From positions 62,001 through 126,000 of the forward strand of contig NZ_FOXD01000009.1 of the NCBI RefSeq assembly GCF_900115625.1: a stretch of DNA of 64,000 nt, read 5' to 3'. The notes beneath the pieces were generated by a model. That model searched no databases, had not been told where the DNA came from, and saw nothing but the letters and a program-made list of their open reading frames with translations. This document shows positions 63,976-64,000 of this stretch, one piece after another. The translations under genes and the position numbers were made by a program. The stretch comes from Salibacterium halotolerans. GTDB taxonomy: Bacteria; Bacillota; Bacilli; Bacillales; Marinococcaceae. The stretch's first letter is position 1. The number at the start of each line of letters is the position of its first letter.

Positions 63976-64000
63976 TTGAATCAGCCGACAGAAATACCAG
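63976..64000 (+). CDS. Start of a further gene, cut by the window end
   Basis: TTG at 63976 with AGGAG (63962-63966) nine bases upstream begins MNQPTEIP and is open to the last base. It is too short to identify. Tight spacing (17 bases after the carboxypeptidase stop) suggests the same operon. Confidence 0.4.

Noticed and set aside
1-64000. tRNA or rRNA genes
   Set aside because: No cloverleaf with a TTCGA-type T arm and no rRNA-like sequence seen on either strand.

Overview
The window is a chromosomal segment of a spore-forming, flagellated member of the Bacillaceae. Three observations support this: gene order over most of the window follows the Bacillus subtilis lonB-to-rpmA region, with gaps and insertions (lonB-lonA-engB-hemAXCDBL-spoVID-valS-folC-comC-spoIIB-maf-radC-mreBCD-minCD-spoIVFAB-rplU-prp-rpmA); there are Firmicutes-type leaders (a T-box before valS and an L21 leader before rplU); and strong AGGAGG ribosome binding sites precede many ATG, GTG and TTG starts. 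Many proteins carry long Glu/Asp/Ser-rich segments and the DNA is near 50 % GC by eye, which would fit a halophilic or haloalkaliphilic lineage. That last point is inference.

Layout. 1-12.2 kb: the proteases LonB and LonA, the ribosome-assembly GTPase EngB, a small membrane protein, and the haem genes hemA-hemX-hemC-hemD-hemB-hemL. 12.2-19.5 kb: an MFS transporter, the spore-coat morphogen SpoVID with a sigma-E-like promoter, a His/Pro-rich small membrane protein, T-box-controlled valS, and folC. 19.6-30.3 kb: a type IV pilus cluster (a membrane protein, a VanW/G5-like protein, PilB, PilT, PilC, a prepilin, prepilin peptidase, PilM, PilN, PilO), inserted where B. subtilis has only comC between folC and spoIIB. 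A cyclic-di-GMP-II-type riboswitch with its own promoter and terminator lies in front of the prepilin gene. 30.4-37.2 kb: spoIIB, maf, radC, mreBCD, minCD.

37.2-41.5 kb is accessory DNA between minD and spoIVFA, which are neighbours in B. subtilis. It holds an arsenic operon (arsR-arsB-arsC) with a promoter/operator, a 55-residue small protein, a TatD-hydrolase remnant, and several families of short noncoding repeats and hairpins. 41.5-45.8 kb: spoIVFA-spoIVFB, RNase G, and rplU-prp-rpmA behind an L21 leader. 45.9-51.7 kb: a metallo-hydrolase and the phosphate operon pstSCAB-phoU with PhoP boxes. 51.8-55.3 kb: cheA-cheW-cheY-cheX with a sigma-D-like promoter. 55.4-64 kb: a GT2 glycosyltransferase, a DUF418 membrane protein, a SEDS (RodA/FtsW) protein, a chemoreceptor, ResA, a D,D-carboxypeptidase, and the first codons of one more gene.

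The most interesting element is the c-di-GMP-II-like riboswitch. It would couple major-pilin transcription to the second messenger that controls the motile-to-sessile switch, in a locus where the assembly ATPase PilB may also have a (degenerate) c-di-GMP-binding N-terminal domain. Second is the repeat-rich accessory block around the ars operon, whose repeat families recur elsewhere in the window.
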